NCBI RefSeq assembly: GCF_001649575.2 | Contig: NC_051435.1 | Span: 9,443,692-9,507,691, forward strand | Direction: 5' to 3' | From: Kryptolebias marmoratus | Taxonomy: Eukaryota; Chordata; Actinopteri; Cyprinodontiformes; Rivulidae | DNA: 64,000 bases | Program-made: the position numbers and the translations under genes | In this document: positions 1-14,267 of the stretch, piece after piece | Layout: every line of letters starts with the position of its first letter | Position numbering within the stretch: position 1 is the stretch's first letter | The notes under the pieces: model-generated | The model's input: the letters and a program-made list of their open reading frames with translations, nothing else | Told to the model about the DNA's origin: nothing | Database searches by the model: none

Positions 1-160
1 GTGCATCCAATGATCACTCTCTGGGTTTTATTAAAATCTGTCCAGTGGTTTAAGGGATTTTTTTGGATAACAGCCAAACAAAAGCCTGCACACACACAGA
101 CAGACGATTACAGTACTGCCCACCTTTTATGGTGAAGAGTGGTAATTACAGTATTTACCT
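1..160 (+). repeat. Family A repeat copy (3' part)
   Basis: Reads ttaaaatctgtccagtggtt, a 'ggataacagccaaacaaa' segment, a CA/GA-rich stretch and cccaccttttatgg, the tail of a repeat with at least eleven other copies in this window. It is cut by the window edge. Confidence 0.6.
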
Positions 161-3100
161 GTAACTATACATGTTTTTAAACCTCACTGAGTAATTGTGA
201 ATTATGCCTGCCTTTTTCAGCTTAGCTGACAAACATTTGTTACATATTTATCAAGTTTGTGGGACGCCAAAGTAAATACCGTGTTAAAACAGTGAATTTT
301 AATTGTTAAAAAATCACCTTCATTTAAGAAATGAGTTAAAGCAGATGACAGAAACTGTAAAATAATGATAATACCCAGACCAAATTAGTCTCTCTTCAAA
401 GAGAGATGTGCTTGAGCGCAAAGATTACAAAATGTAATGAATAAATTCCTGCAAAGAAAAATCTTTGATGTGAATGTTGGTGCCTGGAGAAGAGGATGAG
501 GAGGCGGGACGAAGGGTTGTTGGATTGAGGAAAAGAGAGAAGAAAATGAGGAATATAAAGAGGAATTGAAGGTTAATGAGGAGTCTGACGCCTCCGGGGA
601 ACCTTTCCTTGGCTCCAGACGTACATACAAATGCACGCAGACACCTTAACTACATGGTAAAACCCCCAGTAAAAACAGTTAACCTGTAGTTTAGCTTATC
701 AGCTAGCCAATAACACACACCAACTGGCTAATTAACACTCATAAACATGCTCACAAGATTACAAATGCTTTAGGGGCTACAAAACTGGGTCTGAAAAAAA
801 ACAAAAAAACATGCAGTGCGGTTACAGCATTGTTATCACCTCAAAAAAAGCAGGTTTTTTTTCTTTACCTGTGAATGCTACTCTATCGCTGCTGTTTCAG
901 GGAGGAGAAGTCACACACAAAACAGTGAAAGTCCCTCTGGATTCATTGTTTTCTCATTTCCCAACATGTTGTTTTGCCATAAGAGGAAAAAACGTCAAAC
1001 TGGTGGATGGGAACAGGCGAAAAAAACAGCATGTCCCTGATTTTGGTGCAGCTCAAACACAGTTTTCTGGTATTTATTTGGCTCAGATGCTGAGAAAATG
1101 TATTCCATGCTGACATCTGTCAAATTCATCTGTACAAGCGATCAGATGTTGAATCAACCATCTGTTTATGTGCAACCTATCCATTAATGTGACTGCAGCA
1201 GTGCTTGTCAGATTGTTATAGGAAAACACCAGGAGGTTAAATCTGGCGTGACCATCGACATGTATTATAAAACTGGACCAAATGCCCCTGTCTTCTCCTG
1301 TTGTTGAAGCCAGCAGGACTCTGTTTACGAGAGCTGCCACGTTGTGTTTTTGGGACCAGAGTCTACCAATGTGGCGCTTTATGCCCCACCCACTATCCTG
1401 CACATAGTGTTGGGGATTTTTCTTACAAGCATGAAATAACTAATTACAGATAAATAGATTAGAAAAATGAATGCATCAAGGTAAGAACTATGTCAGTCAA
1501 CAAAAAAAATTACGCTGTCCCTGTTCATGCTTTAGCTTCCTGCATGGTGTCCAGGTTTGATATGTATCGATGGGTGGGGCACTGCCATGTAGATGAAATC
1601 TAATAAATGACGTACTGCATGTCTGAAAGAAACACGTCAAATGTTTTAAAGAAATTCTTGATTTTTTTTTTGTATCAGTAAAACAAAGAAAAACTTGAAG
1701 ATTGGCTCTGCAACATAAACATTTTTTTAAAGCATCTTGCCAGCAGCGCAAGGCCTTTTGAACACTGATTGTTTTTATAAGCTCTCCACAGCAAGTTAAG
1801 CAAAGTTAGTTAAAGTTAGTCATGCAGTGTGTTTTATTGAGGGAAGGGTCTTTAATATTTGACCTGTTGGTGTTAGTTTTGTATGGTGTGAGAAGACTGG
1901 TGCCAAATGCAGAAACGCTCCTTTGCGCTGACATATGCTCACAAGTCACATTTTTTGCATGACTCTGCAGTCAAAGTGTGAAACAAACAAACCCACAGAG
2001 TAACTACAGAAGTCACTGAGGTGTAGAAACATAATGTGCAAACCAACAATGCTCAGCAGAGATACATCCAACAGAAACAAGGCTTAGATAAATGTTTTCT
2101 GTTCTTAAACAAGGTCCAGTAAATTTGACAAGCTTTTATTAAAGCCTCTGATAGTAATAAATAAAAGTTGTTCAAATTGGTGTTTTTTTTCCTTTTCTTA
2201 GATATATTTTAGCACAAATCCCAAGGTACTTCTGAGCACGCAAAACAAGCCGGCAGGCAATCAAAGAAATACTTAATTAATTTTAAATTAAGTTTTCTGT
2301 GATCACATCTTTTGGGCTTGAGATAGCATCTAGGCAGGAAGCTTCAAACAACCAGAGTGAGAATGTCCAACAGGGGGGACAAAATATCAGAGAACATAAA
2401 AAAAAACAAAAAGAAAAAATAGACTTGCTGTTTGCATTTGATGTTGTGTCTTCAAAACACATTTGAAGGACTTCTGCTGCTCTACATTTTCCTGAATAGA
2501 GCTTCATGCTGGGTGAGATCATTAGATGGGATGGGGGAATTTTGTAGCAAAGGCTCACAGTGATCACAAGATCGGATGCTGACAAGCTATTGAAAAGCAA
2601 AGTGGATTTGGACGACGTGCAATCAAATGACCAAGAAGTGGAAGAAAGACAAGCATAGAGGTTTAGAATTGAGACAGAGAGTTGAAAGGATGAAGAGCTT
2701 GTAAGATGAAAAGTAAGGTCAGTGTAATTCTTTAGAGGGATTAGTACTATCTTCCTCACGGTGTTAGGCATTAACACATGGCTCAGTGAACACACACACA
2801 CACTAAAACACACAGACCTTTGGTGTGAGCTTGTGCACGCTCACATGCAGGATTTATCCTGATCCAGTCATAATCACACCACATCTGATGCTCTGTTCAT
2901 GACTTCTGGCAGCATGCTTGTACTGGCTGTCTGTAGGTGTATGAGTGTGTGTGAGTGTGTGTGAGAGAGAGAGAGAGCCAGAGAGAGATTGTGCATATGC
3001 ATCCTCATATGAGACAAAGCAGTCTAAGTCTGAAGGAATGGAGCATTTTCTCTCTGTCATCTTTCCACTTTTTTTGAAAGGACAATATAATAAAAGGACA

Positions 3101-3327
3101 ATGTAATGCCTCTTGAATGTAGACAGAAAACATGTGGTGAGGAGAAAGGGTAATGGAGATGAAGAGATTAGGACTAAAGGCTCAGGATTCATGAGGATAA
3201 GAACCTCATTTCCAGGCTTCTCTTTGAAACTTGCCTTTTATTTTTGTCTCACTTATATGTTTTAAAAATTTAAATGCGCTGGCATCCTTTTCCTTGGATT
3301 CTACGATATATATAATAAAAACCTACC

Positions 3328-3530
3328 ATTCCTTGGAGGAAGACATATCACCTGCCACCTTTCATGCCAGAGCTTTTGGTTGTGATGGCCATCTTCAGTC
3401 AGGTTGGCTCCAGATGTTAATCAGCTGTAAAGCTACATTCAATGGTTATTTCCTGAAAGTTGCATTCAAAACCATCTGGTGGTTCAGACGATTTTTTTGC
3501 TAACAGACAAACAAAAACATGTGCACACAC
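3328..3530 (+). repeat. Family A repeat copy
   Basis: Head ccattccttggaggaagaca then tatcacctgccacctttcat. Tail contains tcagctgtaaagctacattc, ggttatttcctgaaagttgc and gctaacagacaaacaaaa. Confidence 0.65.
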
Positions 3531-6500
3531 GCACATAATGCAGCAAATCCTTTGGATGTTACTTCATTACATACAACATATAATTTAATTAAATGAGTGA
3601 ACGTATTAATACCAAATTATTAAAGGAATTAATTGGAAAATAAAACACGACTTTGCGTCTGATGCTCAGTCGGTTTAAATGTTTCAGTTCTGCTTTAAAT
3701 ATAATCACTGGTTCAGTCACAGCAGCGCGGGTTTATAAAATCCAGTTATATCCTGACAGGTATTAAGCACAGCCTTTATAAATTAACACTTGTCATTGTA
3801 CTGATGCCAGCGCCATTTCTCCTCCTCTAGTTTTTGATTTTACTGATTTAACCAAAATTGATTTTTTTATGGCTGTTTAGTTCTCACTCAGAAACATTTT
3901 CCACTAAAGTGTTTGGTGTAGAAAATCAATACAATCACGAAAGGGTCTGTTTCTGAACACATGATAAGTAGGAAACATTAATTTCTCCCATAACGACAAT
4001 GTGAAGGTTTATATAGGTGCAGAAATAAAAGCACAAAATAAAAGGGAAGCTTCTGTATCACCTCAGCAAAGTTCAGCAACTTTTTCTTTAGCTGCTGACA
4101 TATTTTGCTACCTCTGTAAAGTCAGAAGTTGCAGAACATAAAGGTTGGTTTTGTTTTGTTCCAATAAACTTTTGCTTTTACTTTGTTAAAAAAGAGGTGG
4201 TTTCTTGGATGTGTCATACAGCTTAAATGTTGCTTGGTTTTTGCCTCCTGTTGTTGGCACAGCCAACACAAACTGTTTGTTCCAGGCTGCCAGGTTTGTC
4301 CTCAAACAATCCAACATTTACTGTCTTGTATTCCTTAAAACTTTCATTGCAGGGAGTTTATAGCTTTTTTTGCTAAAGTATCAGTAGATGTCCAGCATGA
4401 GGAAAAAAAAAAAAAGTTTGGTACCACTAACCTCAATCTTATGCTTTCTTTCCGCTATAAGGCACATTAACATGTGGATCCAGTTACTGCAAACATTTTA
4501 ACAATGGCAGAGAAAGAGCCAAAGAGTAGATAAAAAGCAAGGCAAACCATTATGAAATATACTCGACAACAGAGTTTTCAAAATCTAAATGCATATACAA
4601 TATGTATGCACATGTAACTTAAACATATACAGTATATACTGCATTAGGCACTAAACATGTACAGAAGGTGCTGATGTGTTGGTGGAGCAAAAGGAAAACC
4701 ACAAACAGGAAATTCTGTGAGGTTTCCCACAGATCTCTCTCTTTTTATGTAGTGAAGAGATGGCAGCTCAGGCTTGGCCTCAAACGGGTAAACATACAGT
4801 GATGAGTTGTTTTAATGGTGGAACACAGGATCTACATCAGACATGTTCTTGTTCATACTAATCATGTTGTTGAACTGTAGTTTTAGATGAGGTCTTTTCA
4901 TCCTGTTTGAACTGTGGCCAGTTTGATTTGATTCTCCAAACTGATTCATTCACCGACTGCTGTATATAAAACACCATCTACCCTTAATTACTTCATACGA
5001 CTTTATATCAAAAAACATAAAACACACAAATTAATGCTTCCAAAAAAAAGCCTTTCCATAAGCCTTTCAGTAATGGAGAGGGCCCTGAGCAAAAAACAGA
5101 AGGCTGTAAATAAAATGATAAGCGCTTATCAATAAAAGAAAATCAAGATAACAAAGTACAAAATGGAGCTTCTAACACAAAGCAGAACAAATCCTCCATC
5201 AAGAAAAACAGGGTGTTAACGTAAAAAGAGAAGCAATTTGTAACAAAAGATAGGTGTGGCAATCAGAAAAGGCTATTCTGATGGGAGAGAGCAAAAATAA
5301 GACAAAGTGAAAAATAAACAGGGTGAGGCATAAAAACAAAAGCAAAGAACATTAAGAAAACCTAAACCCAGAACCATGAAATACTGTATGAAATCAAGTG
5401 AATTAGAACAAAAAATAGCTGCACTGCCACATGCTTTTCAGGAGGGGTTGTTTTCAAAGATCCAAACTCTGAGTTTTAGCAAGTCCAACCTGCCAATGCT
5501 AATACTGTACATTAAACCTGTTAAAAACATTTAACTCTCTGACACAAACGTCATTTGCCTTACATCAGTTGTTTTTCAAATTTAGGTTCAAATAATGATA
5601 TTAATAAAACATAAAAAACTTAATAACAAACAAAAGGACATTTTGTTGCCACATGCGAGGCCAGTTGGATTTGGCCTCATTAACTTTTTCATGTGCTTGT
5701 ATAAAATCTAAAATGTAACCCAAAGAGATTATTTAAACCAAAAACATTGAAGTAATCACCAGAATTTGCTCTTGGTTTTATGAGATCATCGCAACTCTGA
5801 GTCCACTGACTCAAAGCCTCCTGCACTTCTGATAAAGAGCACGCTTCCTTTTAATCTGTTCTTAGAAAAGTGACCTTTGAGAAACCAGCGGAGGACTCCC
5901 CGTGGCAAAAAGCCTCTTTAGATTTTACTAAAGCTCCTGATAGGAGGGTGTCCGCTTAAAAACCAAGTGGCAGATTTACAACCAGATTGGTCAAATCCTA
6001 CTTTTACTACAAGCACCAGAGTATTCATTTGAAAAAACTTATATTTAGTTTTATATTTCCACTTTAAATTTTTTGTGCATTTGTCAAATTCAGCATTACT
6101 TTTATTCTAAACCTTCAAAAAAGTTTGTTTTTAAAAAAAACACTTAACATATTTCAAAATAGTATTGAAAGTGAGCAGTAAACTTTATTAAGTAAGCTTG
6201 TTTGAGACGCAAAGTGAAAGAAAGCAAACTAAATAATGAATAACAGCTTCTGTTAGGTTAAGTAATCATTAGATACACATGAAACATTCATAGAAAAACA
6301 GAAATGAAGCTGCCTTTCACCTGCTGTCTGAGAGAAAATTAGGGGAACATCAGTCCTGCTGCCACACACTTAAACAGCGGTTCTATTGAAAATATGTCTC
6401 TCTCACTTTAACCATGTTGCTATGACGACCGCCAGGAAAAGGATGTGTAAAACTCTGGACTGTGTTTGTGGTTATGTAACTTCTATCATCCAGTCTAAAT

Positions 6501-8666
6501 TCTGACCCAGCTTTCATTTTGTGCCATAAAAAGGATCAGCAGATAAAACTTGAGTTGCAAAGCAGAGCTGAAACACAGATCAGATAATCTGTTGGCTTTT
6601 TCCTGCGCTGGAGGAAAACACTCTGTGAGCGTTTAGGCGGTCAACGAAAAATCCCATCTGCGCTGCTAAAGGCCTGAAGCAGACATGTGGTTTGTTGTTG
6701 TAGCTTAGAGGAAGAGAGTTATAAAATGAAATGATTACAGCCAGAAAAATGGCGATGATAAAACAGGCAGATGTAAAGTGTAGACAAGACCAAATGGGTT
6801 AAAATAAAAACAGTCTTTCATTTAAAACTGCTTCACGTGTCCCAAAAGATTTCTGAGTTTTTATACATAAAATTACACCTCACTTACGTATGTGACTCTT
6901 GTTGAGGCTGAATGAGTTCAGTGTTTTAACTGTTGGTCCATGGCTGCTGGAAGCAATAATGCCAGTCATTGCCCCCCGGGTACCAATAGACCTTCATCCC
7001 TGGAGCAAACACTCACACCAGCACGTTACATAACCTCACACACAAACTAAGAAACATGTAAAAAAAATGCTTTAAATGTATAAATTCACAAACACCATCA
7101 AATGCAGACATCCTTCATCAGCGGACCTCATCTCAACTCCTAATCAACACACCGTCGCACATGGCTACACAGGTAATAACCAGATCCCTCCGGACATTTG
7201 TGTGCCCACCTACGTAAGAAAAATTCCTGACACACGGAAAAGCTTCAAGACTTAAGGAGCTGAACCCAGCCTGTGCGCGCCACATACAAACACACACGAG
7301 TGAGCAGTTTTGGAAAGTGGGACGTTCACTTTCACATTCTGAAGTGTCTGCATTTTGTGCACCAAGCACTTCTGCCTAATCCAATTTATTTCTCTCCATT
7401 TAATGTGACCTTATTGGTTGGATCATTTACTACAACACAACAAGCACAAGCTGTCCAGAGAAATATAACATATCTGTCTGCTCTGATGTTCAAAGTGGAG
7501 CTTCTGCTATCAACTAAGAAATTAATAGTAATGATAATAATCCACAAACAGATGCCAAATTTAAATTTGATCAATATTTCTCATTTATCTCATCATCAGT
7601 GTAGTAGCAGTTTAATGTTTTATGCAGTTTGTGTTGATAGTAAGATGTCTGTGAAAAAATGAATGGAGGAACAACATATCATGAGGGACTCCACTCTGAA
7701 GCCAACATCATGCCTCCTTGTCGTGCTAAATTTACAGCTGGGGCACCTCGGTCAGTTTGTTCTCAATTAGCTGAAAAGTTTTGTCGAAATGCCGGTGAAT
7801 TGTGAAACTTTCCGACTCATGATTCCAACTGAATGGCTGGCCGACATAAACCAGCGTGAGCAGAAAAGCATCTCAGTCTAAACATCCATTCATGTGCACA
7901 TGCAGCAGAGGATGGATAATAGTCGGGTTGATTGAAAAAAAAAAAGACTTTCCGAGTTATTTTTATTTGCATCACCTTTAACTCCTTAACTGCTGGAGCT
8001 TACAGTCACTTTCCAATTTTAACAAGTAAAAAATGCCACAAATAAAAAAAGACATAAATCATCATGAAATAATTATTATAAAATGCTGGAAGTCTGACTT
8101 TATTAAATCTTATAATTTAGAAATTGACTGAATTAAACTATTTTAAAGTTATTAAAGTAAACTATGTTTAAACATGATCTTACTTGACTTTCTCGTCACT
8201 GCCAGCCTTGTGTTCAGCTTAGTACATCAGAAAGTAAAGATATGAGATGATTCTTTCTTAAAATAGCGTACCAAAGAGAGGCATGTCTGTTATCATTCGT
8301 GTTTCAATCTGCATTTTCTGGACACTTTAGTATCACAATGTTCAATAATTTGCAAGTTAAATCTGATTATGTGCAAAATTATCTGTTATGTGTTAAAATA
8401 TATATATATTTCTTGAATTAGGTGGTGTTTTTATACAGTACAGTTATTGTCTTTTTGGTGGCTTAAAAATAAATGATCCATTTTTTAAAAAATGCCAAGA
8501 AAGAATTGAAAATAAGAAGCAGAAAAAAAGCAGTGAAGGCACCCAGAGAATAATTTAAAGGATGTTCAGAATGCCTGAACTGGTCCTGAGCCTGATCTCT
8601 CAAGACCAGTTTAAAGAATACAAGAAAATGTGATATTTTAAAGTGAAACATAAAGAAAATAAAGGC

Positions 8667-9055
8667 CTAGCATTCCTTAAAAGAATGCATATCACCCACC
8701 GCTGTTCCTGCCAGAGTTTCAGACTAAAATGAAAGAAATTACAGAGTTCCTGCTGTTTTAGTCAAACCTTGAAAATTACATTATGCAGGCTCTCTTTCAA
8801 GACCACAGTCTTGCTCAGAGTATGTGTTGTAAATAATTCAGCTACTACCGCATCAAATTTTAGCTTAAAATTTGTAAAAATGACTAAGTGAAAGCCGCTT
8901 GAGTTTGTTTTAAATTGAATAGCTGTGGAGGCCAACTTCAGTTAGTGTCTAAAAAGTTAATCAGTTGTAGACGTACATGATTACTTTCTGAGAGTTTTGT
9001 TAAAATTTGTCCAGTGCTTCATTAAACATTTTGCTAAGACAGACACAAGGTCAAT
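8667..9055 (+). repeat. Family A repeat copy, near full length (about 390 bp)
   Basis: Head tagcattccttaaaagaatg then catatcacccaccgctg. Middle ctactaccgcatcaaatttt; later gttaatcagttgtagacgta. End aaaatttgtccagtgcttca then gctaagacagacacaagg. It shows the family's layout well. Confidence 0.7.
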
Positions 9056-10814
9056 ATCTAATATATTTTTTAAACAAAGTAATTAAAAACTACAAAAAAA
9101 AAGATATTTCATAACTAAAGAAATACTAGAACTCAAATAGTAAGAATTTACCCATTTTCCACCTAACATTACATTTATCTGTGTCCATAAATGGTTTCTA
9201 AAGGACTGAAGAATGCAGATAGAACAAACTAAGACTTTAAAAACAAAACATAAACTGCTGACAAGGTAGCAAATAAAATATCAGCGCCCCAAACAGCAAG
9301 AAGCAGACAGCGAGCAGGCAGGAAAACAAACAGTAAGACAGACTGATGACTAGGTAAGAACCGGGAGTATAAGTACTGGGAGAGAGGAGGAACAAGTGGA
9401 TGCAGCTGGGCTGATTGGCAAATGAGGGACAGGTGAGTAATGAGGCAAAGACCTGGCTGACGGAGGGAATGCGATGGTAAATGACAGGGGAGAAACAGGA
9501 ACTCAGCGAGAAAGCATCCAAAAGAAAACACCATGACAAAACAAACTAAAATAAAACAAGACAAACCAACCACAAAGCCCACGGCTCATGACCCTCTGTG
9601 AGTTTGTGGTGAATAAAAGCTTATTCAGACAGCAGCAAACAAAACCTAGGATAACTGCAGATTTATTAAATCACAAGTTGCTATATAAAAAAAAAGAGTG
9701 AAACCTGTCTCTGAAGATTTTAGGAAAAAAGTGAAGCCAAAAAAGTAATATTGCAGTTGGAAATAGTTTCATTTTCAAATAGTTATTATTTTAAGTTGTT
9801 GTCAATGATGCATACAAACAATTTTGCAGCGTTTAATATTTGATATTACTCTAAGTTTTGGATTCCCAGCTTAATTTATGTTCTGTTGTATCAAGAGTAG
9901 TTTATAGAAGATGATGAGAAGCGTGTCTGCAGGGGACGCACAAAAATGATTTAATTCTGATCTGTTTCAAAGTGTGTATGTGTGTGTATCTCTAAAAGCA
10001 ATTTTTGTCTCTTCAAGGTAAAGTATTGCAGTTTCATTTTCCTGACGGAGCAGATTGCAAAGGTTTTAAATTCTGCAACACTGAATATGAAACTAGTGAA
10101 AAATGGTTTTTCTAAGGCAACCATTGATTTCTGTAAGAGACAAGCCTTCTCTGCAAAGAACGCTTTTTGTTTTTCTAAGTGCTTTTCCAGCCACTGGATA
10201 TGAAAACCACCCATATAAGTCTGAATGTAGAAACTCATTGAAAAGGAGACTACTGTGTGTGTTTGAGGGGTATTCATGCTGCTCTTTGGCTGAAGAGAGA
10301 GCTACATTCCCAGACATGATGCTATTTTATTGCTTCAAAGATTGCAAACACACGTGTTTTCTATTGTGTCGTTACGAAGAGAATGTCACATGCAGGAAAA
10401 CTGAATTCTCATATCAACATACTCGCACACTTTGCAAAGAGCTACAGGGGCTCACAGGTTGCACACACAGAAGCATAGTTAAGGTTTATCGGAGACAGAG
10501 GTAGTCGTTTGTACTTTGAGGTGCACTTAAAGAGTCACTAATGTCAGCCTTAAAGCAAACCATGTGTGCTCCTCTGAGTGACACGCACACACACAAGGCT
10601 ACATACACACTCACCTGCAAGCACACATTCTGGCTCGCGGTCACACACGCACACCTGTTTGTTGTCAGTGGCCTTGCCTCTGCTGGCCTTGACACACCTG
10701 CATACAGATCGGTCTGTTCAGACAGATTTTTAGGCTGGAATCCATCGAATTTGGCAGCAACAGTCTCTCTCTCTGTGTGTATGCATGTCTGTGTGTGGGA
10801 GGGTGGTTTTTAAT

Positions 10815-11250
10815 GCCAGAATTTTAGCCTAGGTTCATCTTATATTGAGTTGTAGCTGTTTTTGTCAAACCTTGAAATTAACATCATGGACATCTCATGT
10901 GACACTGCACTATCTTGGTCTTGCATCCTCTTGGTCTTAAACTTGGAGAATGTCTTGTGTTTGCTAACAGATAAACTGGGTTGACTGTAACAATTAATGC
11001 AGAGATGTTGTACATTATGTTGTCCTCAAAGTATCTATTGGGGACATTGCTCAGCTACTACCACACCAAATTGTAGCTCATTTTCTACATAACTGGTTCC
11101 ACGAGTTATGTAGAAAATGAGCTTGGGTGTTTCCATCTTAAATTGGATAAACTCTAAAAGGTTAATCAGTTGTAGATGTAGATCCAATGATTACTTCTTG
11201 AAAGTTTCATCCAAATCTGCTCAGTGACACATGGGATGTTTTGCCAGCAG
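10815..11250 (+). repeat. Family A repeat copy with an inserted perfect hairpin
   Basis: Contains tcaaaccttgaaattaacat, cagctactaccacaccaaat, gttaatcagttgtagatgta and tgaaagtttcatccaaatct. A perfect 20-bp inverted repeat occupies 11075-11123. Confidence 0.65.
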
Positions 11251-12354
11251 TACAAGCAAACCACACATGCAGATGCGGACAACACGATTATCTCTTTGTT
11301 GTCGCCTTTTGGGCAATAAGAAATGATGAAATAGGATTGCAGAATGTAGAATGTGCTTTAAATGATTTAGTAAACTTTTACAACAGCTGGCCAAGAGGAA
11401 CCGGTCTCTGTTGTGCAGCAGTGAAACAATCTGCTTCTTGAGACAAGATCTGTGATGCAGCAAACAGGAAATGTTTAAGTCTAGCAGTTCAGATATTTCT
11501 CCTTCTCTGTCACATGTTGATGTGACCTTTGACCTCACATTGCCTATGATGTGCTAATCTGTGTAATATATTGAAAGGGAATAAACCCCATTGCAAATGA
11601 AACAGAGAGAGGAGCAGCTTGAAACAGAAAAAGTCAAAAATAACTGAAAAACTCTGTGACAGATGCACATTCAAACTTGAAGGTGTTGGTTTTATGAAAC
11701 TGTCTGGTTAAGAAGATTGAGGAGGGGTTAAAAGAAAGCTGAAGAGGAAGAGCGAGCAATAAAAGCAGGAAAATATGAAAGAATGGGGGAGAAAGACCAA
11801 GTCAAGGGGATTAAAGAGGTCAGAAAGGAATGAAATATTGTTATTCTCCTTGTGCGCCGTGGTAACGCTGACAGGAGAGAGTGAAGCAGGAGGAGGAGCT
11901 GGAGGAGAGGAGGAGCACCAACATCATAGGAAAAGGAAAGAACATGAGTTTGACCTCTGCAGAAAAGGCCAGAAGAGTGTGACCTCTGACATCTGTAAAG
12001 ATACAGTTACTCAGAAACATTTTTATTAAACACAAAAATGGAGCGAGCTCTCAGAATGCAATGTTTCATCATCTCACAGAACAACCAATTTAGCAAATGC
12101 TTTTGACACAATGAATAAATAACAGCAGGAGCATGTTCTGTACAGCTTTCTTTATATTAGTTTGCATTAAAAAAATTAAAACATTGGTTAAGCAATAACG
12201 GTTATTACAGGTTTTCTTCTTAAGACTTGTCCACTCTCCCAGAAAAGAGGAAGTTTAATGAATAATTTGACTTCTTTTTTGCACAAAATGATTGATGCCA
12301 CCTTCATCAGTCCATAACAGGATGTTATAAGAAAAAGTTTCATCACGGCTCTAA

Positions 12355-12535
12355 CTGGGGGTGACTTTGGATCAGTGGTAGGAAGGTCATCTTCCAACTG
12401 GGGGTTCAATCCCTGCAGCATGCTGAAGTATCCACTTGGTGTATAGGTGAAAATACAAAATTGCCATACATAGATGGAGTGGAAATGTATGATAGAAAAG
12501 TACTGTATGAGTGAACTGCATTTATATTTATTTTT
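12355..12535 (+). mobile_element. tRNA-derived SINE, degenerate
   Basis: A-box-like tggatcagtggta and B-box-like gggttcaatccctg have tRNA spacing. They are followed by gcatgctgaagtatccactt and a tail reading gaaaagtactgtatgagtga then actgcatttatatt. The last part is the usual end of a fish SINE (gagcgctatataaatgcagtccattta in younger copies). Confidence 0.7.
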
Positions 12536-13448
12536 TACATTTGTGCAGTTTCAAGGTTGATTTATTTTTTACATAACACTTGCACCTTGGAGCACAAAAA
12601 CAGTTTGTCTCAAAGTAAAATCATTTTATTGATCAAACAGTATTTTGGTTTTAACTAATAGAGTAATTGAATATCTGGGTTCTTTTTGTTGAGCTACTAT
12701 CAGTGTTTTAGTTATTTGACTTTGCAGCAGGTCAGGATCAACCATAAAACCATCTTTATGTATTTTTTGTATCACTTTGAAAGCATTCAGGTTTAGAAAG
12801 CAAATTATAGTTTTCGTTTCCTCTAACTGTGCTGCTTTGTTCAATTACACACAGTTCTATGAAATTTGTGCTTTAGCCTCTCAGCTTATTATTTGTTTTT
12901 ATCTTGAACAATATAAGCAGCAAAAAAAAATCCTCAAAAATCACAAAAGTGGACCATATTACATCCAATTTGAATCTAAAACATTGCATGTCTTTGGAGC
13001 AAGCTATATGTGCAAATCTCTGTGGATCCACTTGACCCAAATTTTGTCAAATGTAAAAGTTTGCAGGAGTCTGTAGGAACTTCTATCTGGATGTGTGCTT
13101 TCAACTCAAAACTACATGTGTAGAAAAGTGAGAATATTACCAATTGCAATATTATTTTTTGTTGTTTATTTGTTTTGTCCCATTTTTGGCAAATGAATTG
13201 CACTAATGTATTGCACATGTACAAATATTGAGAGCAGGACTATGAAAATAACTGTGGAAAAGCTTACAAATAACATTTATACAAAAGGCAATCAGTTAAA
13301 TCAGTGAACAAAATCCTTAAAGAGCAAAGTGATTACAAAATAATCTTTACACAATTGAATCTCAATAACATCAATATCATATATCTGTCGACAAAGTGAA
13401 ATTTAACTCGGTGGATTTTATGAAAAAACGAATTTTGACCAAAAATTT

Positions 13449-14267
13449 TTAAGCGTCTGCTATGAACCGAAAGTTCCAATCGCGCGCTCGGTAACTCTCG
13501 GAAATCGTCGGTGATGNNNNNNNNNNNNNNNNNNNNNNNNNNNNNNNNNNNNNNNNNNNNNNNNNNNNNNNNNNNNNNNNNNNNNNNNNNNNNNNNNNNN
13601 NNNNNNNNNNNNNNNNNNNNNNNNNNNNNNNNNNNNNNNNNNNNNNNNNNNNNNNNNNNNNNNNNNNNNNNNNNNNNNNNNNNNNNNNNNNNNNNNNNNN
13701 NNNNNNNNNNNNNNNNNNNNNNNNNNNNNNNNNNNNNNNNNNNNNNNNNNNNNNNNNNNNNNNNNNNNNNNNNNNNNNNNNNNNNNNNNNNNNNNNNNNN
13801 NNNNNNNNNNNNNNNNNNNNNNNNNNNNNNNNNNNNNNNNNNNNNNNNNNNNNNNNNNNNNNNNNNNNNNNNNNNNNNNNNNNNNNNNNNNNNNNNNNNN
13901 NNNNNNNNNNNNNNNNNNNNNNNNNNNNNNNNNNNNNNNNNNNNNNNNNNNNNNNNNNNNNNNNNNNNNNNNNNNNNNNNNNNNNNNNNNNNNNNNNNNN
14001 NNNNNNNNNNNNNNNNNNNNNNNNNNNNNNNNNNNNNNNNNNNNNNNNNNNNNNNNNNNNNNNNNNNNNNNNNNTCGTCCGGTGGTGGTTGGACCTCTGG
14101 TTCGTCCATATATGGCTGGATTATTCCATCAATATCGCATTCAAATCTGCCCTCCCCGAATTCTTCATCGTCTAATCCTGATTCGGACAGGCCTCATCCT
14201 CAGATTCGAAATCAAATTCGCTGAAATCCGACGAGCTCGAGCTACTACATATACTACCGGTATCCAT
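13449..14267 (-). pseudogene. Acidic, Ser-rich ORF of the TTAA element, frameshifted and interrupted by the gap
   Basis: On the minus strand an ATG at 14265-14267 opens MDTGSIC followed by a Ser run and DFSEFDFESEDE, and hits a stop at about 14172. A one-base shift restores an open frame reading LDDEEFGEGRFECDIDGIIQ then PYMDEPEVQPPPD up to the gap. Beyond the gap one frame ends SYRARDWNFRFIADA and TAA at 13449. An acidic Ser-rich head followed by a QPYM.EPE-like motif resembles P2X7-like zinc-binding proteins that are repeated in fish genomes, but this is a weak match from memory. The central part is unreadable. Confidence 0.4.
13517..14074. other. Assembly gap (558 N)
   Basis: A run of N with defined edges. 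Its size may be estimated rather than measured. Confidence 1.

Larger units (their letters stand above)
161..13315. other. Intergenic, no gene seen
   Basis: Apart from the repeat copies listed, this is AT-rich, stop-dense sequence. The ORFs of 60-176 codons here lack family features and biased composition. Examples are the 2283-2813 minus frame, which overlaps GT/GA-rich sequence, and the 9229-9582 minus frame. Confidence 0.6.

Noticed and set aside
2283..2813. 176-codon minus-strand ORF
   Set aside because: No domain or splice context; low-complexity Ser/Leu/Phe composition from AT/GA-rich DNA; the longest of many chance ORFs.
9229..9582. 117-codon hydrophobic ORF that looks membrane-like
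   Set aside because: Two overlapping frames are equally open and hydrophobic, typical of GA/CT-biased sequence; no start context or homology cue.
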